Shown here: positions 26,835 through 35,271 of the stretch, in pieces
Layout: each line of letters starts with the position of its first letter
Numbering within the stretch: position 1 is the stretch's first letter
From: JAMBLL01 sp964460075
GTDB lineage: Bacteria; Actinomycetota; Acidimicrobiia; Spongiisociales; UBA5794
Length of the DNA: 63,992 nucleotides
Direction of reading: 5' to 3'
Assembly (NCBI GenBank): GCA_964460075.1
Contig: CAYWPC010000014.1
Location: 1-63,992 of the forward strand
Notes under the pieces: generated by a model
Databases searched by the model: none
What the model saw: only the letters and a program-made list of their open reading frames with translations
What the model was told of the DNA's origin: nothing
Program-made: the position numbers and the translations under genes

Positions 26835-27598
26835 ACACGGTGATCACTCGGGACCCGCTTAGCACGTACCTGGTACGCCACGCAGACGACAACGTTGTGC
26901 TTGGCCAGCGTCTTGGGGAGTACATCTCGTGTGCGCCGGAACTGGAAGAAGACCTTGCCGTTGCGAACATTGCACTCGACCACATCGGAGTCGCACAGCA
27001 CTTGTTCACCTACGCCGCTGCGGTCATGGGAGACAACGGAGATGCGAATGATCTCGCGATGCTGCGATCTGAGCGCGAGTACACGAACCTGCTCCTCGTC
27101 GAGCAGCCACACACCGGTTTCGGCGATGTCATGGTCCGTCAATTTCTCTTCGACGCGTACCAGCTTCCGCTATGGCGGGCGCTCTCGACGTCGTGTGACG
27201 AGACGATTGCCGGTATCGCGCAGCGCGCAGCGAAGGAGGCTACGTACCACGTGCGTCACTCTTCGGGTTGGGTCATCCGTCTCGGTGACGGCACAGATGA
27301 GAGCCACTCGCGGATGCAGGCCTCGATTGACCGCATGTGGAGGTTCACCGGGGAAATGTTCCACGTGGACGACGTTGATCGCGAGATGATCGCGACCGGG
27401 CACGGTGCAGACGTATCAGGGCTCCAGGAGGTGTGGCAGGCCAAGGTCGACGCCGTGCTTGAGGAGGCAACACTGACAAGACCGCGTGATACGTTCCAGG
27501 CATCTGGAGGTCGCATCGGTAAGCACACGGAGCACCTCGGCAGGATGCTCGCAGAGATGCAGTGGATGCAGCGGTCGTATCCCGGCTTGTCATGGTGA
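26831..27598 (+). CDS. paaC: Phenylacetyl-CoA epoxidase structural subunit PaaC
   Basis: A 255-residue ferritin-like partner of PaaA that does not itself perform the oxygenation. It has the family pattern of helices: DDNVVLGQRLGEYISCAPELEEDLAVANIALDHIG near 20-52, the YTNLLLVEQPHTGFGDVMVRQFLFD segment near 86-110, and RAAKEATYHVRHSSGWVIRLGDGTDESHSRM near 136-167. The C-terminal GRIGKHTEHLGRMLAEMQWMQRSYPG is characteristic. The GTG overlaps the paaB stop by four bases (GTGA). Confidence 0.93.
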   Translation: MNTVITRDPLSTYLVRHADDNVVLGQRLGEYISCAPELEEDLAVANIALDHIGVAQHLFTYAAAVMGDNGDANDLAMLRSEREYTNLLLVEQPHTGFGDVMVRQFLFDAYQLPLWRALSTSCDETIAGIAQRAAKEATYHVRHSSGWVIRLGDGTDESHSRMQASIDRMWRFTGEMFHVDDVDREMIATGHGADVSGLQEVWQAKVDAVLEEATLTRPRDTFQASGGRIGKHTEHLGRMLAEMQWMQRSYPGLSW

Positions 27599-28071
27599 CA
27601 CGCCGGGATCGAACGGAGCGTGCAGTGCGTGCCCTACTCGAGCAGGTCAGCGATCCAGACATCCCGATCATGTCTATCGCAGACATTGCCATCCTCAGGG
27701 ATGTCACCGTCACACAGCGGGGTTCGGTGGTCGTGACGGTGACACCGACGTACTCGGGCTGTCCCGCGTTGGAGATGATCAAAGAAGACATCGTGAGCAC
27801 ACTGGCAGACGGAGGGTTCGACGAGGTGAGCGTCCATGTTGTGCACGCGCCCGCGTGGACGACCGATTGGATGTCACAGGATGCGAAGGCGAAGCTCGCC
27901 GCGAATCGTATCGCCCCACCGGGCCCGGTAGGCGTCGTCGCCGAGGTGCTGTGCCCGTCGTGTGCATCAGGCAGTGTCACGTTGGTGTCCGAGTTCGGCT
28001 CCACAGCGTGCACATCGATCATGGTGTGCACCACCTGTCGAGAACCGTTCGATCACTTCAAGCCGATCTGA
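27592..28071 (+). CDS. paaD: Phenylacetate-CoA oxygenase accessory protein PaaD
   Basis: A 159-residue maturation factor for the epoxidase system. The N-terminal half is a DUF59/MIP18 iron-sulfur assembly domain (DPDIPIMSIADIAILRDV near 20-37, TPTYSGCPALEMI near 49-61). The C-terminal half has a zinc-ribbon arrangement, CPSC near 121-124 and CTTC near 147-150, as in PaaD proteins. It is thought to help insert the Fe-S cluster of PaaE. ATG at 27592 overlaps the end of paaC; GTG at 27595 is an equally coupled alternative. Confidence 0.92.
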   Translation: MVTRRDRTERAVRALLEQVSDPDIPIMSIADIAILRDVTVTQRGSVVVTVTPTYSGCPALEMIKEDIVSTLADGGFDEVSVHVVHAPAWTTDWMSQDAKAKLAANRIAPPGPVGVVAEVLCPSCASGSVTLVSEFGSTACTSIMVCTTCREPFDHFKPI

Positions 28072-28073
28072 TC

Positions 28074-29135
28074 ATGGCTGTCGAGTTTCACCCACTCACC
28101 GTTGCATCCGTTGAGCCGCTCACTGATAGGTCGGTCGCTGTGACGTTCGCGATCCCGGATGCTCTACGCCGGGCCTTCCACCATGTCCCAGGGCAGCACG
28201 TGATACTCAAGACGACGATCGGAGGCGAGACGGTTCGCCGGTCGTACTCGATCTGTTCCCAGGCAGGTGCCCCAGAATTGACCGTCGGTATCAGGCGTCT
28301 CGATGGCGGCACGTTCTCGACGCACATGACGACGCGGCTTCTCGCTGGTGAACGGATCGAGGTGACACTCCCCATCGGTGACTTCACCATCGAACCGGGC
28401 GCCGATGCTGCCAACCACTACGTGGCGATTGTCGCTGGCAGCGGCATAACACCGGTTCTATCGATGATTGCCTCGGTGCTCGCGGTGGAGGCCTCAAGCA
28501 GGTTCACTCTTGTCTATGGCAATCGTGACGGGCGGTCCATCATGTTTCTCGACGAGTTGGACGCGCTAAAGAATCGTTACATGGACCGATTCGTCCTTTT
28601 CCACATTCTCAGCAGGGAATCTCACGTCGTGTCGTTGTTCGAGGGGCGCATCGACGAGGACAAACTCAAGGCGCTGTTCTCGAGCGTGTTGGATGCAGGA
28701 TCAGCGACCGGCTGGTATCTGTGCGGACCATCGGGCATGGTCGATGCAGCACGTTCTGTACTCGTGTCCGGCGGTGTCGGTGATGGCGACATCCATGTCG
28801 AGCTGTTCTACGCAGGCAATGATGGCGGTCCAGCCGTTGCCAACGACGACACAGTGGGATCTCAGGTGAGATTCACGTTGGCTGGTCGGACATCGACCAT
28901 GATCGTCGATCCGAAGGGCGCACCGATTCTCGATCATGTCCTGGCGCTTCGGCCAGAAGGGCCGTTCTCGTGTCGAAGCGGCGCATGCGCGTCGTGTCGC
29001 GCCATCGTGACATCAGGTGAGGTGACGATGGAACAAAACTGGTCGCTGAGCCAAGAGGAGATCGATGCAGGACAGATCCTGACCTGTCAGGCCCACCCGG
29101 TGTCGGGCCACGTCGATTTGACCTACGACCTATGA
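28074..29135 (+). CDS. paaE: Phenylacetyl-CoA epoxidase reductase PaaE
   Basis: A 353-residue ferredoxin-NADP reductase-type electron donor for PaaABC. It has the FAD motif RRSYSICS near 53-60, the GSGITPVLSM NAD(P) loop near 122-131, a CGPSGMVDAA pyridine-nucleotide motif near 218, and a C-terminal plant-type 2Fe-2S domain with C-x4-C-x2-C (SCRSGACASC near 300-309) and a fourth Cys in ILTCQAHP near 340. The gene starts three bases after paaD, continuing the operon. Confidence 0.94.
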   Translation: MAVEFHPLTVASVEPLTDRSVAVTFAIPDALRRAFHHVPGQHVILKTTIGGETVRRSYSICSQAGAPELTVGIRRLDGGTFSTHMTTRLLAGERIEVTLPIGDFTIEPGADAANHYVAIVAGSGITPVLSMIASVLAVEASSRFTLVYGNRDGRSIMFLDELDALKNRYMDRFVLFHILSRESHVVSLFEGRIDEDKLKALFSSVLDAGSATGWYLCGPSGMVDAARSVLVSGGVGDGDIHVELFYAGNDGGPAVANDDTVGSQVRFTLAGRTSTMIVDPKGAPILDHVLALRPEGPFSCRSGACASCRAIVTSGEVTMEQNWSLSQEEIDAGQILTCQAHPVSGHVDLTYDL

Positions 29136-29719
29136 CCAGGCTCACGCGCGACGACATTGTTACGGGGGCAGGGAGACGATTCGCGGTGCATGGCTATCAC
29201 GGAACGTCGATGCGCGACCTTGGCGAGGACCTTGGGATCCTTGGCTCGTCCATCTATGCCCACGTCGGAGGCAAACAGGAACTACTGGTTGCTGTCGTGG
29301 AACGCGGGGTCGCGTTCTTCGACGCCTCAGCCAGTGCAGCGGTCGAGCACGGAGCGGGTCCGATGGATACACTGTGGCGGCTCGTTGCTGGACATGTCGA
29401 CGTTGTGCTCGATCACCGATCCGAGGCGCGAACCTACCTCGCTGAGATGGCGTTCCTCGACGGTGCGGATCAAAGGCGCATCAGGTCCGCTCGGGACACT
29501 TATGAGAACGTGTTCGTGCGCACGATTGCCGCTGGCAGAGCGGATGGTGTGGTTCGTGACGAAGTAGATCCACGGCTCGCAGCGATCTACATCCTGTCCG
29601 TGTTGAACGCGCTGGAGCGCTGGTACGACGAGGAAGGGCGGCTGTCACGATCTGGCATCGCGTCTGATATCTGCTCGTTCGTCCGCAGTGCGCTGCGGAG
29701 CGGTGACCGACCCGCCTGA
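29132..29719 (+). CDS. TetR-family regulator at the end of the paa operon (PaaR-like)
   Basis: A 195-residue TetR-family repressor. The N-terminal helix-turn-helix is clear (GAGRRFAVHGYHGTSMRDLGEDLGILGSSIYAHVGGKQELL, about 12-52). The C-terminal domain (60-190) is the ligand-binding dimer part. It overlaps paaE by four bases (ATGA), so it is co-transcribed and probably represses its own operon, with a CoA thioester of phenylacetate as likely inducer (known for PaaR-type regulators, not shown here). Palindromes before paaA and just after this gene are candidate sites. Confidence 0.85.
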   Translation: MTRLTRDDIVTGAGRRFAVHGYHGTSMRDLGEDLGILGSSIYAHVGGKQELLVAVVERGVAFFDASASAAVEHGAGPMDTLWRLVAGHVDVVLDHRSEARTYLAEMAFLDGADQRRIRSARDTYENVFVRTIAAGRADGVVRDEVDPRLAAIYILSVLNALERWYDEEGRLSRSGIASDICSFVRSALRSGDRPA

Positions 29720-29742
29720 TCGATCGGTCTGGCCGTTCTGGT

Positions 29743-29752
29743 CGAACGTTCG
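29743..29752. promoter_or_regulatory. 10-bp palindrome downstream of the TetR gene
   Basis: CGAACGTTCG is a perfect palindrome in the 223-bp spacer before the DoxX gene. It shares the CGAAC core with the TetR-like site upstream of paaA (CGAACGGTCG), so the regulator might also control the DoxX gene. Confidence 0.35.
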
Positions 29753-29942
29753 TTGTTGCGCCACGAAGGTCGGCCGCGTTTTCTATTCGTGAAGATGTGA
29801 TCATGATCATCAGTTGGAGCTTTCTACAACTCGCCCAGAGGTATCACGACCCAAAGCGAAGACGGGGATGTCGAAGAGGATCTCGATTGTGGAATACGGC
29901 TGAGCGTTACCGCGTTTTCACCTCGAGAATGGGAGGTCAAAC

Positions 29943-30470
29943 ATGGAAGCCTACGATGTCGCCTCGCTCCTCCTTCGGCTCGTGCTCGGTGGGGTGATGC
30001 TCGCTCACGGTATCAAGCATGCCAGAGGAAAAGAGAAGACGTCTCGCTGGTTTGGGTCCATCGGCTTCAAGAGCTCGACCCTTCAATGGTTTGCGTCCAC
30101 GGCCACCGAGATCGGTGTGGGTGCCCTGCTCATCGTCGGCTTCCTCACGACCGCCGCGCTCGCAGGTGTGATCGGCATTCTGACCGTTGCGTTCGTGTCG
30201 GTCCATCGGTCCGTCGGTTTCTGGGTCACTGCGCGACCTGACGAGGGCTGGGAGTATGTGATGGTTCTCGCCGCTGCCGCTAGCGCCGTTGCCATCGGTG
30301 GACCCGGTCAAGTGTCGATCGACGACGCGTTGGGCATTGCCACCACGCTGGACGGATGGGTGGGCATAGGCGGCGTCGCCGTTGGCGTCGTTGCCGCGGT
30401 TGTTCAGATGGCTGTGTTCTTCCGACCTTCGGATGTAGAGGCGGACGCCGTACCGGCTGCTACGACGTGA
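29943..30470 (+). CDS. DoxX-family membrane protein
   Basis: A 175-residue integral membrane protein with four predicted helices (about 6-20, 58-73, 75-92, 104-118, plus a C-terminal helix near 138-158). The N-terminal LLLRLVLGGVMLAHGIKHARG matches the DoxX signature. DoxX-like proteins are linked to thiosulfate:quinone oxidation in archaea and to redox defence at the membrane in mycobacteria; which applies here is unknown. ATG follows GGGAGG. Confidence 0.8.
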   Translation: MEAYDVASLLLRLVLGGVMLAHGIKHARGKEKTSRWFGSIGFKSSTLQWFASTATEIGVGALLIVGFLTTAALAGVIGILTVAFVSVHRSVGFWVTARPDEGWEYVMVLAAAASAVAIGGPGQVSIDDALGIATTLDGWVGIGGVAVGVVAAVVQMAVFFRPSDVEADAVPAATT

Positions 30471-30506
30471 TGCAACCACACGAACGGTGAAGCGTAGAGG
30501 ATTGCT

Positions 30507-30677
30507 CTATTGCCTGTTGGTTCCGTAGACCATGTTGCGAAGTCGCCGCTCGACAGCGTCAGCATCGTCGTGGGGTGTCGTACGACCAAGAACGGATTTC
30601 AAGCGTTTGTTGACCGCTTCATCGTGCTCGATGCCGATCCGAGGCTCCTCGGAAGTGGCTCTTCTGAACAGCTTCAT
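30507..30677 (-). CDS. Possible small conserved-looking protein, 56 residues
   Basis: A short open frame starting MKLFRRATSEEPRIG and ending RRLRNMVYGTNRQ. It is mixed-charge and helical, with a GGGAG site 5-9 nt upstream. No family is recognised, and it could be a chance frame. It occupies an otherwise empty 336-bp region between the DoxX gene and the convergent ComB-like gene. Confidence 0.4.
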   Translation of the reverse strand: MKLFRRATSEEPRIGIEHDEAVNKRLKSVLGRTTPHDDADAVERRLRNMVYGTNRQ

Positions 30678-30806
30678 GGCGCTCCCATCGGCAGTGCTGA
30701 CGCCAATCTTGAGTGATTTGTCGCAGCACTGAGACCTCGACACCGGAGATCGAAGGAGCTTCCGGCAAGTTGCGTTGAGGAAGGCACATCGCTAACGAAG
30801 TAGCGG

Positions 30807-31505
30807 TCATGGGCACCATGATGCTCGAACCTCGCGAATCTCGAAGTGAGGAGAGGCGTAGGTAACCTCCATGGCGAAGGAGAATCTGTCGGTGTCCGTT
30901 GCGAGCTCGATGTCCTCATTTGGAGCCCAAGATGCGAGTCGCAGCCGCTCTGCGGATCTTCCGCGGGCGATGGCGAATCCGGTTGCGATCGGGTCACCCA
31001 GGCCTTGAAGAAGCGCCGCGAGGAGATCACCGGTCGCGTCATCTTCGTCAACAGGTTCGATGCCGTTGCGCCCGGCTGCGATGATCGAGATTGGTTGGGA
31101 TCGATCTGCACACGCAACGGTTGCTGAGGCCACGACAAGGCTCGTAGCGAACACGTGGCGTGCGCCAGCGACGTGAGCAGCGATGGCGCACCTCGTTCCC
31201 GCCGATGTGCGTTGCACCACCGTCGCCCCAGACAAGCCTGTGGACTGGGTCACTTCGTACGGCGAGTTGCCAAGATCAAAGTCGACTGGACGCACACCAC
31301 CATCTTCACCGCACAGAAGGGCCCCAGGGAGCGCTCTCGCCGTCACCCGCGCCGTGTCGAGGGTGTCGGTGATGATCAACCTCGTCACACCGGCGTCCAG
31401 GAGAAAGGCGGCAGTTGTGAAAGCTCGGAACGTGTCGATCACCATTGCGGTACCCGTCGCTGCTGTGGCACCCTCGATACCTGCAAGCCTGTGAATGGGT
31501 CCCAT
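30807..31505 (-). CDS. comB: 2-phosphosulfolactate phosphatase family (ComB-like)
   Basis: A 232-residue ComB-family protein. ComB hydrolyses 2-phosphosulfolactate in methanogen coenzyme M synthesis, but homologues are frequent in bacteria without that pathway. Family motifs are VIDTFRAFTTAAFLLDAG near 22-39, GEDGG...DLGNSPYEV near 66-84, and GTRCAIAAHVAGARHVFATSLVVASATV near 103-130. The role here is unknown; sulfolactate metabolism is one option. The gene faces the haloalkane dehalogenase gene with 63 nt between starts. No clear ribosome binding site is visible. Confidence 0.8.
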   Translation of the reverse strand: MGPIHRLAGIEGATAATGTAMVIDTFRAFTTAAFLLDAGVTRLIITDTLDTARVTARALPGALLCGEDGGVRPVDFDLGNSPYEVTQSTGLSGATVVQRTSAGTRCAIAAHVAGARHVFATSLVVASATVACADRSQPISIIAAGRNGIEPVDEDDATGDLLAALLQGLGDPIATGFAIARGRSAERLRLASWAPNEDIELATDTDRFSFAMEVTYASPHFEIREVRASWCP

Positions 31506-31568
31506 TACGTCATCTTGGCACGTGCCGGCGTCAGATCTCGGTGAGTACCCTCATGAGCGGAGGTAGAC

Positions 31569-32429
31569 ATGGCCAAGCAGCACACACGAATCCACGGTCT
31601 CACGATGGCGTACGAGGAGGTGGGCAGCGGTGACCCGATCGTGTTCCTACACGGAAACCCGACGTCGTCGTACTTGTGGCGGAACATTATCCCGCATCTG
31701 TCATCGTCATACCGATGCGTCGCGCCTGACCTCATCGGCATGGGTGAATCTGACAAGCTTCCTGCGAGCGGCCCCGACAGCTACACGTTCGTTGAGCACC
31801 GAAGATATCTCGACGCGTTTCTCGACGCGATGGATCTTGGCTCTCGGGTAACGCTCGTACTCCACGATTGGGGATCAGGCCTCGGCTTCGACTGGGCGAA
31901 TCGCCACAGGGACCGCGTGCTCGCGGTCGCGTACATGGAGGCGATCGTGCAACCCGTCACCTGGGAGAATTGGCCGGAAGCAGCTCGATCGATCTTCGAA
32001 GCTTTGCGGTCTGATGCGGGCGAGCGACTAGCTCTCGAAAAGAACATCTTCGTCGAGGCGATCCTGCCAGCATCGATGACGAGGAGTCTCAGTGACGAGG
32101 AGTTTGCCGTGTATAGGGCACCGTATGTCGAGCCTGGCGAGGCGAGGCGACCGACGCTCACCTGGCCGAGACAGATTCCGATCGATGGGGAGCCAAAGGA
32201 TGTGTATGACATCGTTTCGTCGTACGGACAGTGGATGGCGTCCAACGACCTTCCGAAGCTCTTCATCAACGCCGATCCGGGCAGCATTCTCACAGGTGAG
32301 TCTCGTTCGTTCTGTCGATCGTGGCGGAATCAGTCGGAGGTGACCGTTGGAGGTGCACACTTCATCCAGGAGGACTCGCCACACGAAATCGGAGAAGCGA
32401 TATTCGCGTGGCGGTCGTTGCTGGACTGA
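31569..32429 (+). CDS. dhaA: Haloalkane dehalogenase, subfamily II (DhaA/LinB-like)
   Basis: A 286-residue alpha/beta hydrolase that replaces a halogen on an alkane with hydroxyl. All active-site parts of subfamily II are in place: halide-binding N30 in HGNPTSSYLW, nucleophile D100 with W101 in LHDWGSGLG, catalytic acid E124 in YMEAIVQP, and base H264 in GGAHFIQEDSP. Spacing and length match DhaA and LinB closely. The start follows GGAGG. It is the most clearly xenobiotic-facing enzyme in the window; natural halogenated substrates are equally possible. Confidence 0.92.
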   Translation: MAKQHTRIHGLTMAYEEVGSGDPIVFLHGNPTSSYLWRNIIPHLSSSYRCVAPDLIGMGESDKLPASGPDSYTFVEHRRYLDAFLDAMDLGSRVTLVLHDWGSGLGFDWANRHRDRVLAVAYMEAIVQPVTWENWPEAARSIFEALRSDAGERLALEKNIFVEAILPASMTRSLSDEEFAVYRAPYVEPGEARRPTLTWPRQIPIDGEPKDVYDIVSSYGQWMASNDLPKLFINADPGSILTGESRSFCRSWRNQSEVTVGGAHFIQEDSPHEIGEAIFAWRSLLD

Positions 32430-32531
32430 TCCTGTGGCTTCCCACTGCCACGACGTGCATGGACGGTCTGGTGGTGTGCATGAGCTCGCAGCCATCGGCA
32501 TTGGCATGTTCGTGACCTCGGAGGACAGGCC

Positions 32532-33041
32532 GTGATCCGGAATATCGTGCGAGCCGTGTCGCTTGACACGGACCTCTACAATCGGGCTCGAGTCGATTCG
32601 TCGTTGAACGTTCAAGCAGCCGTTGTCGTCGTGGTCGCCAGCGGTCTCGCCGGGTTCGGGTCGGCGATCGTCACAGAATCGAATCTCATCGTCGCAGTCG
32701 GCCTCAGCGCAGTCACAGGACTCGTCGGATGGCTGTTGTGGTCCTTCGTCGCGATGATCATTGGTACGAGGATCTTCGGTGGGACGTCAGGCCTTGGACA
32801 GATGTGCAGGGTGATCGGGTTTGCGTACGCACCTCTCGGCATCGGTGTCATCCCCTGGCTTGGATTCATCGGAGCGGTCTGGGTGTTGGTCGCCGCGGTG
32901 ATCGCTATCCGAGAAGGAATGAACTTCTCTGTGCAACGGTCGATCGCCTCGATGATCCTGGGATGGGGCACCTGGTTGCTCGCGACGATCGTCGTCAACC
33001 TCCTGCTCGGCTGGGACATGCGACCAGGATGGCCGCTCTAA
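32532..33041 (+). CDS. Yip1-domain membrane protein
   Basis: A 169-residue membrane protein with about five helices. The SLDTDLYNRARVDSS start and the GQMCRVIGFAYAPLGIGVIPWLG segment near 97-119 match bacterial Yip1-family proteins. No function is established for these in bacteria. It starts with GTG after GAGGACAGGCC, and the protein ends in MRPGWPL. It converges with the flippase-like gene (15-nt gap). Confidence 0.75.
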   Translation: MIRNIVRAVSLDTDLYNRARVDSSLNVQAAVVVVVASGLAGFGSAIVTESNLIVAVGLSAVTGLVGWLLWSFVAMIIGTRIFGGTSGLGQMCRVIGFAYAPLGIGVIPWLGFIGAVWVLVAAVIAIREGMNFSVQRSIASMILGWGTWLLATIVVNLLLGWDMRPGWPL

Positions 33042-33056
33042 GTCGTCGTACGTCGT

Positions 33057-34229
33057 TCACTGTGTGGTCCGGCCGTCAGCGCGCGGTGCCGGCGATTCGC
33101 CGCGTCGCATCGTCCTCCAGTCGTTTCGCCAACTCTTGTTGATCCTCCAAACGAGCCACGAACCCATGCCGACGGGGATGGGTGGCAGGAAGCTCAGGGC
33201 TCTGAACAGCAGCACACCTGCAGCGACCAGACTGGCGTCGACTGCAACATCCGGGTTAGCCGTCTGCCATCCGAGCGTGAGGATCCCGATCCAACCGAGA
33301 TCGACGAGGCCAAGGCCACCGGGGCTCACGGGGATCATCACAAGGAAGCGCCCGAGGGTGAATGCGAGGACCACCCACGGGACTGGGATGAGGTCGGTTG
33401 TCACTCCTACCGCGTAAACCGAGGCGGCGAAGAGGCCTGTCAACGCGACGTGGTTGCCGATGGTGGCGACGGTTAGTCGACCGAAGCGGTGACGGACGAT
33501 GCCTTCGATGTCAGCTCGAAACTGCATCACGACACCTGAAACGTTTCGTTGCTCTCGGTTCACGAATCGAAGGACCAGGGATGAGATCGCATCGATTCTG
33601 CCAGCGATTCTGCGTGCCGACTCGTCGTCTCGGAGAAGTCTGACGAGGAGAATGACGGCACCTGCAACGAACACAGCACCACCGATCGAAACGAACCACA
33701 TCCACTGCAGGGCGTCTCCCATGGCTGCGATACCAATCACCGCAAGTATCGGCAGCGAGACTCTTGCAAACCAGTCCCACACCCCTGCGGAGAGGAGGGC
33801 TGCCGAGATGGCCGACGGGGGGAAACCCCACGACATGTACATGGTGAAGTTGAGCGGGAGAGCGATCGCACCGCCAGACGGAACGGCATTCGTAACGGCC
33901 GTACCCGCTGTCTGGTTGACGATCGCCTCATGGAGAGTCAGCGTCGGCAGTATCTGCGCGAGAACGATCGCGTACGCCAGCAGAAACCAGATCGACAGCG
34001 CTGCGAGTACCAGCCATTCTCCGTTGTCGATCGCAGCGATGTCAGCGAGTACGGATCGGTAGTCCGCAAGTTTCGGGATGACGAAGCCGAACACGGCTAC
34101 GACGACAAGGGTCGTGACCGCAATCGAGAGCGCCTTCTTCCACAAAGGCTGCGGGTGGTGGTGCGGTAGGACGTCGTGGGGCGAGGAGGGAAGTTCCGGC
34201 TCTGGTCCCGGATTGACGTCATCAAACAT
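33057..34229 (-). CDS. Lysylphosphatidylglycerol synthase TM-region / flippase-like protein
   Basis: A 390-residue polytopic protein of the LPG_synthase_TM (YbhN-like) family, with about eight helices between residues 30 and 355. The PSGGAIALPLNFTMYMSWG segment near 122-140 and VSPGGLGLVDLGWIGILTLG near 291-310 are the conserved signatures. Members move or modify isoprenoid- or lipid-linked substrates in the membrane; no aminoacyl-transferase domain is attached. I start at 34229 (no SD); the reading upstream of it lacks coding character. Confidence 0.8.
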   Translation of the reverse strand: MFDDVNPGPEPELPSSPHDVLPHHHPQPLWKKALSIAVTTLVVVAVFGFVIPKLADYRSVLADIAAIDNGEWLVLAALSIWFLLAYAIVLAQILPTLTLHEAIVNQTAGTAVTNAVPSGGAIALPLNFTMYMSWGFPPSAISAALLSAGVWDWFARVSLPILAVIGIAAMGDALQWMWFVSIGGAVFVAGAVILLVRLLRDDESARRIAGRIDAISSLVLRFVNREQRNVSGVVMQFRADIEGIVRHRFGRLTVATIGNHVALTGLFAASVYAVGVTTDLIPVPWVVLAFTLGRFLVMIPVSPGGLGLVDLGWIGILTLGWQTANPDVAVDASLVAAGVLLFRALSFLPPIPVGMGSWLVWRINKSWRNDWRTMRRGESPAPRADGRTTQ

Positions 34230-34291
34230 TGGGCGATGATTGCACAGACGTGACCCTGGTGTTCCAGGCCTGCGTGCGACGGGCGGAAGAT

Positions 34292-35170
34292 CTAGGTGAT
34301 CGGCCGGCTGCCTGGTGCGTCTGTGAGTTGCTCGCTCACCGACCAGAGTCTGCGGGCCTGGTCCATGTCCCTGGCATGTCTGGTCGACTTGGATACTTTC
34401 CGGTCCTCGAAGTACATGCCGTCGCTCAGATCGATCGCGTCCTCGGTTGCAAGCCACACGATGGTGTCGGCTCCCGTGTCTGGCGATCGCATCCACCGGC
34501 CTGCAACCTTGTAGGCGAGTCTGATGATTGCGGAATCGCCGCCACTTCCAAGACCGGTCCGTACGACGCCTGGGTGGACGGCGACCGCTGTGATGCCCCG
34601 GTCGCCGAAGCGCTCGTTGAGTGCTTGAGCGTGCAAGATGTTGGCGAGCTTGGAGTGGCCGTACACCTCCATGAACTTGAACTTTCGACGGTCGAAGTTG
34701 AGATCGTCCACGACGATGCCCTGCTTTGCGTAGGTGTGTGCGACGGAGGATGTGTTGATGATCCTCGAGGGTGCAGACGCAAGAAGGAGATCGGTGAGCA
34801 GATGGGTGAGCAGGAACGGCCCGAGGTGATTGGTCTGAAACGTCGTCTCGAATCCGTCGATCGTCGAGGTCTTCTTGCCCATCACGATTCCTGCGTTGTT
34901 GATGAGGACCGCAAGGTCGTCGTTGGTGTCGAGGAAACGATCGGCTGCTCTGCGCACCGAGCCGAGATCGGCGAAGTCCACGTCGAGGATGTCGACCTCG
35001 GATCCGGTTGCAGCAGTGATTGCGTGTGCTGTCGTCAAGCCCCTGTTGGCGTCGCGCGCCGTGATCGAGACACGTGCCCCAGCTTCTGCCAGTCGCATCG
35101 CAGTAGCTCTGCCGATCCCAGATGTTGCACCGGTTACGAGGACGCAGCGGTTCTCAAGAGTCCATACCAT
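34292..35170 (-). CDS. Short-chain dehydrogenase/reductase (retinol dehydrogenase-like)
   Basis: A 292-residue classical SDR. The Rossmann motif TGATSGIG is at 13-20, NNAG at 90-93, INTSS with the catalytic Ser near 138-142, and YxxxK as YGHSK near 169-173. The tail after VHPGVVRTGLG resembles the retinol-dehydrogenase/WW-domain oxidoreductase cluster of bacterial SDRs, which prefer NADP and lipophilic alcohols or ketones. The substrate is unknown. It lies 62 nt upstream of the flippase-like gene on the same strand and is divergent from the response regulator. Confidence 0.85.
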   Translation of the reverse strand: MVWTLENRCVLVTGATSGIGRATAMRLAEAGARVSITARDANRGLTTAHAITAATGSEVDILDVDFADLGSVRRAADRFLDTNDDLAVLINNAGIVMGKKTSTIDGFETTFQTNHLGPFLLTHLLTDLLLASAPSRIINTSSVAHTYAKQGIVVDDLNFDRRKFKFMEVYGHSKLANILHAQALNERFGDRGITAVAVHPGVVRTGLGSGGDSAIIRLAYKVAGRWMRSPDTGADTIVWLATEDAIDLSDGMYFEDRKVSKSTRHARDMDQARRLWSVSEQLTDAPGSRPIT

Positions 35171-35271
35171 AGAGAGCGGAGCGTACTGGTCCCGCGCCAG
35201 AATGCGTCCATGACGCTCTCAGAGCCAGCTCATGGATCTCTCACACGTATGGCGTACGATTCGGGTCACAT

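Noticed and set aside
30678..30806. Extension of the ComB-like gene or RNA gene in the remaining spacer
   Set aside because: No homology beyond the ComB stop, no cloverleaf or strong terminator could be drawn.
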